A DNA stretch of 6,731 bases from Sediminibacterium ginsengisoli (GTDB lineage Bacteria > Bacteroidota > Bacteroidia > Chitinophagales > Chitinophagaceae), in NCBI GenBank assembly GCA_943324415.2, contig CALPLN020000102.1:1-6731 (forward strand). Reading direction: 5' to 3'. The notes below the pieces were generated by a model. The model saw only the letters and a list, made by a program, of their open reading frames with translations. It ran no database searches and was not told the origin of the DNA. The position numbers were made by a program, and so were the translations under genes. Below, in pieces: positions 5,278 through 6,731 of the stretch. Within the stretch, counting starts at the first letter, position 1. Each line of letters begins with the position of its first letter.

Positions 5278-6189
5278 TAAGTCGTCTAGTGCATCATCCA
5301 TGCTTGCATAGTCAAAGATAAATCCTGTAGCAATGATTTTTGCTGCACTTACTTTAGCACTTTTTAGCACCTCGACACTCATCTCGCCTAGCATTATTTT
5401 CAAGATAAAGCTAGGTACATGGAATGGGATAGCCCATGTATGAAAACGTTGTGCAATCGCTTTTGTCAATGTTGCATTGTCAACTGGATCAGGTGCAACA
5501 GCATTGTACACTCCAGCCACTTGTTCTTGCTCCAAAGCAAATAATATCAATCGGTTTAAATCTTGCTGATGAATCCAACTAACCATTTGTTTTCCATCAC
5601 CTAAAATAGCTGCAGCACCGAACCTTGCTGGCTTAATGAATTCAGCCAATGCGCCACCTTTTTTATTGAACACAATTCCTATTCGAATGGTCGCCAGCCG
5701 AATGCCCATCTCTTTTACTGGATACATGCTTTCCTCCCATCTTTTACAGGTATCCCCTAAGAAACTTGCATCTACTGGATCTGTTTCAACAAAACCTGAT
5801 TGACTGCTTTTTTTATTATCTGGACCATACCATCCAATTGCGGATGCCGCTACAATTGCCTTTACTTTATTTGGATGCTCTTTTAATGATTTAACAATCA
5901 ATGCACTTGTATCTACACGGCTATCTAAGATGGCTTTTTTTCTTGCGACAGACCACCTTTTGTCAGCTACACCCTCTCCTGCTAGATGAATGATATAATC
6001 AGCTTCAGCAATCGCAGTCGGATCTATCCAGCCATTTCCTATGTCCCACTGAGCATAAGAAAAATGTGCGCGACTTGATTGTTTTTTTTGTCTAGTTAAC
6101 ACAACCACTTCATAACCCTTAGCTAATAATAAGTTGGTTAAAGATTGTCCAACCATTCCTGTTCCGCCGGTAATAAGTACTTTTTGCAT
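5242..6189 (-). CDS. TIGR01777/SDR39U1 family NAD-dependent epimerase-like oxidoreductase
   Basis: This encodes 315 residues of an extended short-chain dehydrogenase, family TIGR01777 (YfcH, human SDR39U1), whose substrate is unknown. Seen: N-terminal nucleotide-binding ITGGTGMVG (6-14), IHLAGEGVADKRWS (67-80), KKAILDSRVDTS (84-95), SAIGWYG (116-122) carrying the active-site Tyr121, DTCKRWEE (146-153), MVSWIHQQDL (202-211) and VYNAVAPDPV (227-236). The C-terminal DUF1731 segment contains VPSFILKIMLGEMS (258-271) and ATGFIFDYASMDDAL (287-301). I chose the ATG at 6189; a TTG two codons upstream is less likely because MQKVLITGGTG is the usual family start. The last dozen residues, including ISNWSSRSDH, lie antisense to the fadN-like 3' end and go beyond the usual family end, so they look like an acquired tail. 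The gene is probably monocistronic, given the terminator just upstream. Confidence 0.9.
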   Translation of the reverse strand: MQKVLITGGTGMVGQSLTNLLLAKGYEVVVLTRQKKQSSRAHFSYAQWDIGNGWIDPTAIAEADYIIHLAGEGVADKRWSVARKKAILDSRVDTSALIVKSLKEHPNKVKAIVAASAIGWYGPDNKKSSQSGFVETDPVDASFLGDTCKRWEESMYPVKEMGIRLATIRIGIVFNKKGGALAEFIKPARFGAAAILGDGKQMVSWIHQQDLNRLILFALEQEQVAGVYNAVAPDPVDNATLTKAIAQRFHTWAIPFHVPSFILKIMLGEMSVEVLKSAKVSAAKIIATGFIFDYASMDDALDDLLISNWSSRSDH

Positions 6190-6192
6190 AGT

Positions 6193-6200
6193 CAAAGGTA
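6193..6200 (-). promoter_or_regulatory. Candidate -7 box (TACCTTTG) for the epimerase gene
   Basis: TACCTTTG matches TAnnTTTG and ends three bases before the ATG at 6189, which would put the transcript start on the A of the ATG. No -33 TTTG exists at the right distance, because that region is occupied by the terminator stem. Since the terminator should stop most transcription from ftsZ, some promoter must lie here, but this box alone is weak evidence. Confidence 0.3.
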
Positions 6201-6202
6201 AA

Positions 6203-6232
6203 TAAAAAAACCCCGCCTTTTCAGGCAGGGTT
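6203..6232 (-). terminator. Intrinsic terminator of the ftsZ transcript
   Basis: On the minus strand AACCCTGCC pairs with GGCGGGGTT (9 bp, one U-G wobble) around a 6-base loop, and the stem runs directly into a stretch of seven T residues. On the plus strand the wobble becomes a C-A mismatch, which indicates that it evolved to act on the minus strand. It starts 32 bases after the ftsZ stop codon and ends about 13 bases before the epimerase ATG. Confidence 0.87.
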
Positions 6233-6264
6233 CCAACTAAATCAACTGTTCTATAAAAACGATT

Positions 6265-6731
6265 TTAATCTGGCTTTTTACCATCTAAGAAAGAATTGAT
6301 GGTAGAAATTTGAGTTTGGTTGTTCTCATCCTGCTCCACCGTATACTTACTATAGTAGTTTTCTACAGAAGCCATGGTATTGCCAAACAAATCCAAGTTT
6401 CTTCTAACATAGGCAGGAACTGCATCGAACTCTGTTCCAGGATCTGCACCATTGTTAATATTAAAAGATAAATTTCTTAATTTCTGAATACGCTCAGCCA
6501 CTTTACGTCTTTGATCTTCTGAATTGTCCATTGAGATATCAAAGCTTGAATGTTGTGGCCTGCTTTGTTGCTCTCCTAGAGATTCTTCACGCATCACCAA
6601 TTGCATTGTTGGCTCTTCTTCAACAGCCATTTCCACATTTCTAAATGAAGTCTCCACTACAACTTCATCAGCGGCTACTACTGTATGCTCATCCGTTGTA
6701 GCTGCTATTTCATTGATTGAATGCGTTAACG
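6265..6731 (-). CDS. ftsZ: Cell division protein FtsZ, C-terminal linker and tail (partial, runs off right edge)
   Basis: The frame is open from the window edge to a TAA at 6265, giving 154 visible residues. The last part resembles the end of Bacteroidota FtsZ: a basic helix KVAERIQKLRNLSFNIN, then VPAYVRRNLDL, a stretch ending SKYTVEQDENNQTQ, and the terminal INSFLDGKKPD. This corresponds to the xPAYxRRNxxL block and the NSFL-type C-terminal peptide through which FtsZ docks to membrane tethers such as FtsA. Before it lies a Glu/Val/Thr-rich region typical of the disordered linker. The GTPase and tubulin-like domains lie outside the window, so no catalytic residue is visible. A GTG at 6657 is not the start, because the frame continues upstream without a stop. 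Identification is by tail motifs only; another protein with a similar tail is possible but unlikely. Confidence 0.8.
   Translation of the reverse strand, partial: LTHSINEIAATTDEHTVVAADEVVVETSFRNVEMAVEEEPTMQLVMREESLGEQQSRPQHSSFDISMDNSEDQRRKVAERIQKLRNLSFNINNGADPGTEFDAVPAYVRRNLDLFGNTMASVENYYSKYTVEQDENNQTQISTINSFLDGKKPD

Noticed and set aside
6190..6195. TTG at 6195 as the epimerase start
   Set aside because: An ATG two codons downstream begins the typical family sequence MQKVLITGGTG, and the TTG would overlap the -7-like box.
6265..6657. A complete 130-residue gene starting at a GTG at 6657
   Set aside because: The frame stays open upstream to the window edge and the C-terminus matches FtsZ, so this is the 3' part of a longer gene.

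Overview
The window looks like a chromosomal housekeeping segment of an AT-rich Bacteroidota bacterium, most likely in or near the Chitinophagaceae. Three things suggest this. A very acidic 73-residue DUF2795-type protein is present. A gene entering from the right edge ends in a Bacteroidota-style FtsZ C-terminal tail (VPAYVRRNLDL ... INSFLDGKKPD). TAnnTTTG boxes, the -7 element of the Bacteroidota primary sigma factor, lie just upstream of nearly every first gene, and recognisable Shine-Dalgarno sequences are lacking. I assigned the phylum by reading motifs, not by database search.

Layout. Positions 1-49 look like the outer end of an IS3-family (IS150-like) insertion sequence. A strong hairpin follows at 84-139, and its arm contains the stop codon of the DUF2795 gene (131-352, minus). 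That gene is divergent from lolD (472-1140, plus), the ATPase of the lipoprotein-releasing ABC transporter; both have near-consensus promoters between them. lolD converges on a minus-strand cluster read right to left: gatC (2458-2748), a MacB/LolD-type ABC ATPase (1756-2451) and a PduO-type cobalamin adenosyltransferase (1156-1710). Divergent from gatC is a large bifunctional beta-oxidation gene, fadN-like (2905-5277, plus), with both catalytic halves intact. Its 3' end overlaps by 36 bp the convergent TIGR01777/SDR39U1 NAD-dependent epimerase gene (5242-6189, minus). A clear intrinsic terminator (6203-6232) separates the epimerase gene from the upstream ftsZ 3' end (6265 to the right edge, minus, partial).

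The genes do not form one pathway. They serve envelope lipoprotein export (lolD), Gln-tRNA formation (gatC), coenzyme B12 synthesis (adenosyltransferase), fatty acid degradation (fadN) and cell division (ftsZ). I found no CRISPR array, tRNA, rRNA, toxin-antitoxin pair or obvious novel system. The most interesting signals are in the non-coding DNA: promoter boxes so close to ATG codons that leaderless mRNAs are plausible, a stop-codon hairpin whose arm repeats the tip of the IS end, and a terminator placed almost against the next start codon. No gene-free stretch exceeds 300 bases; the longest are 1-130 and 2749-2904, both described below.
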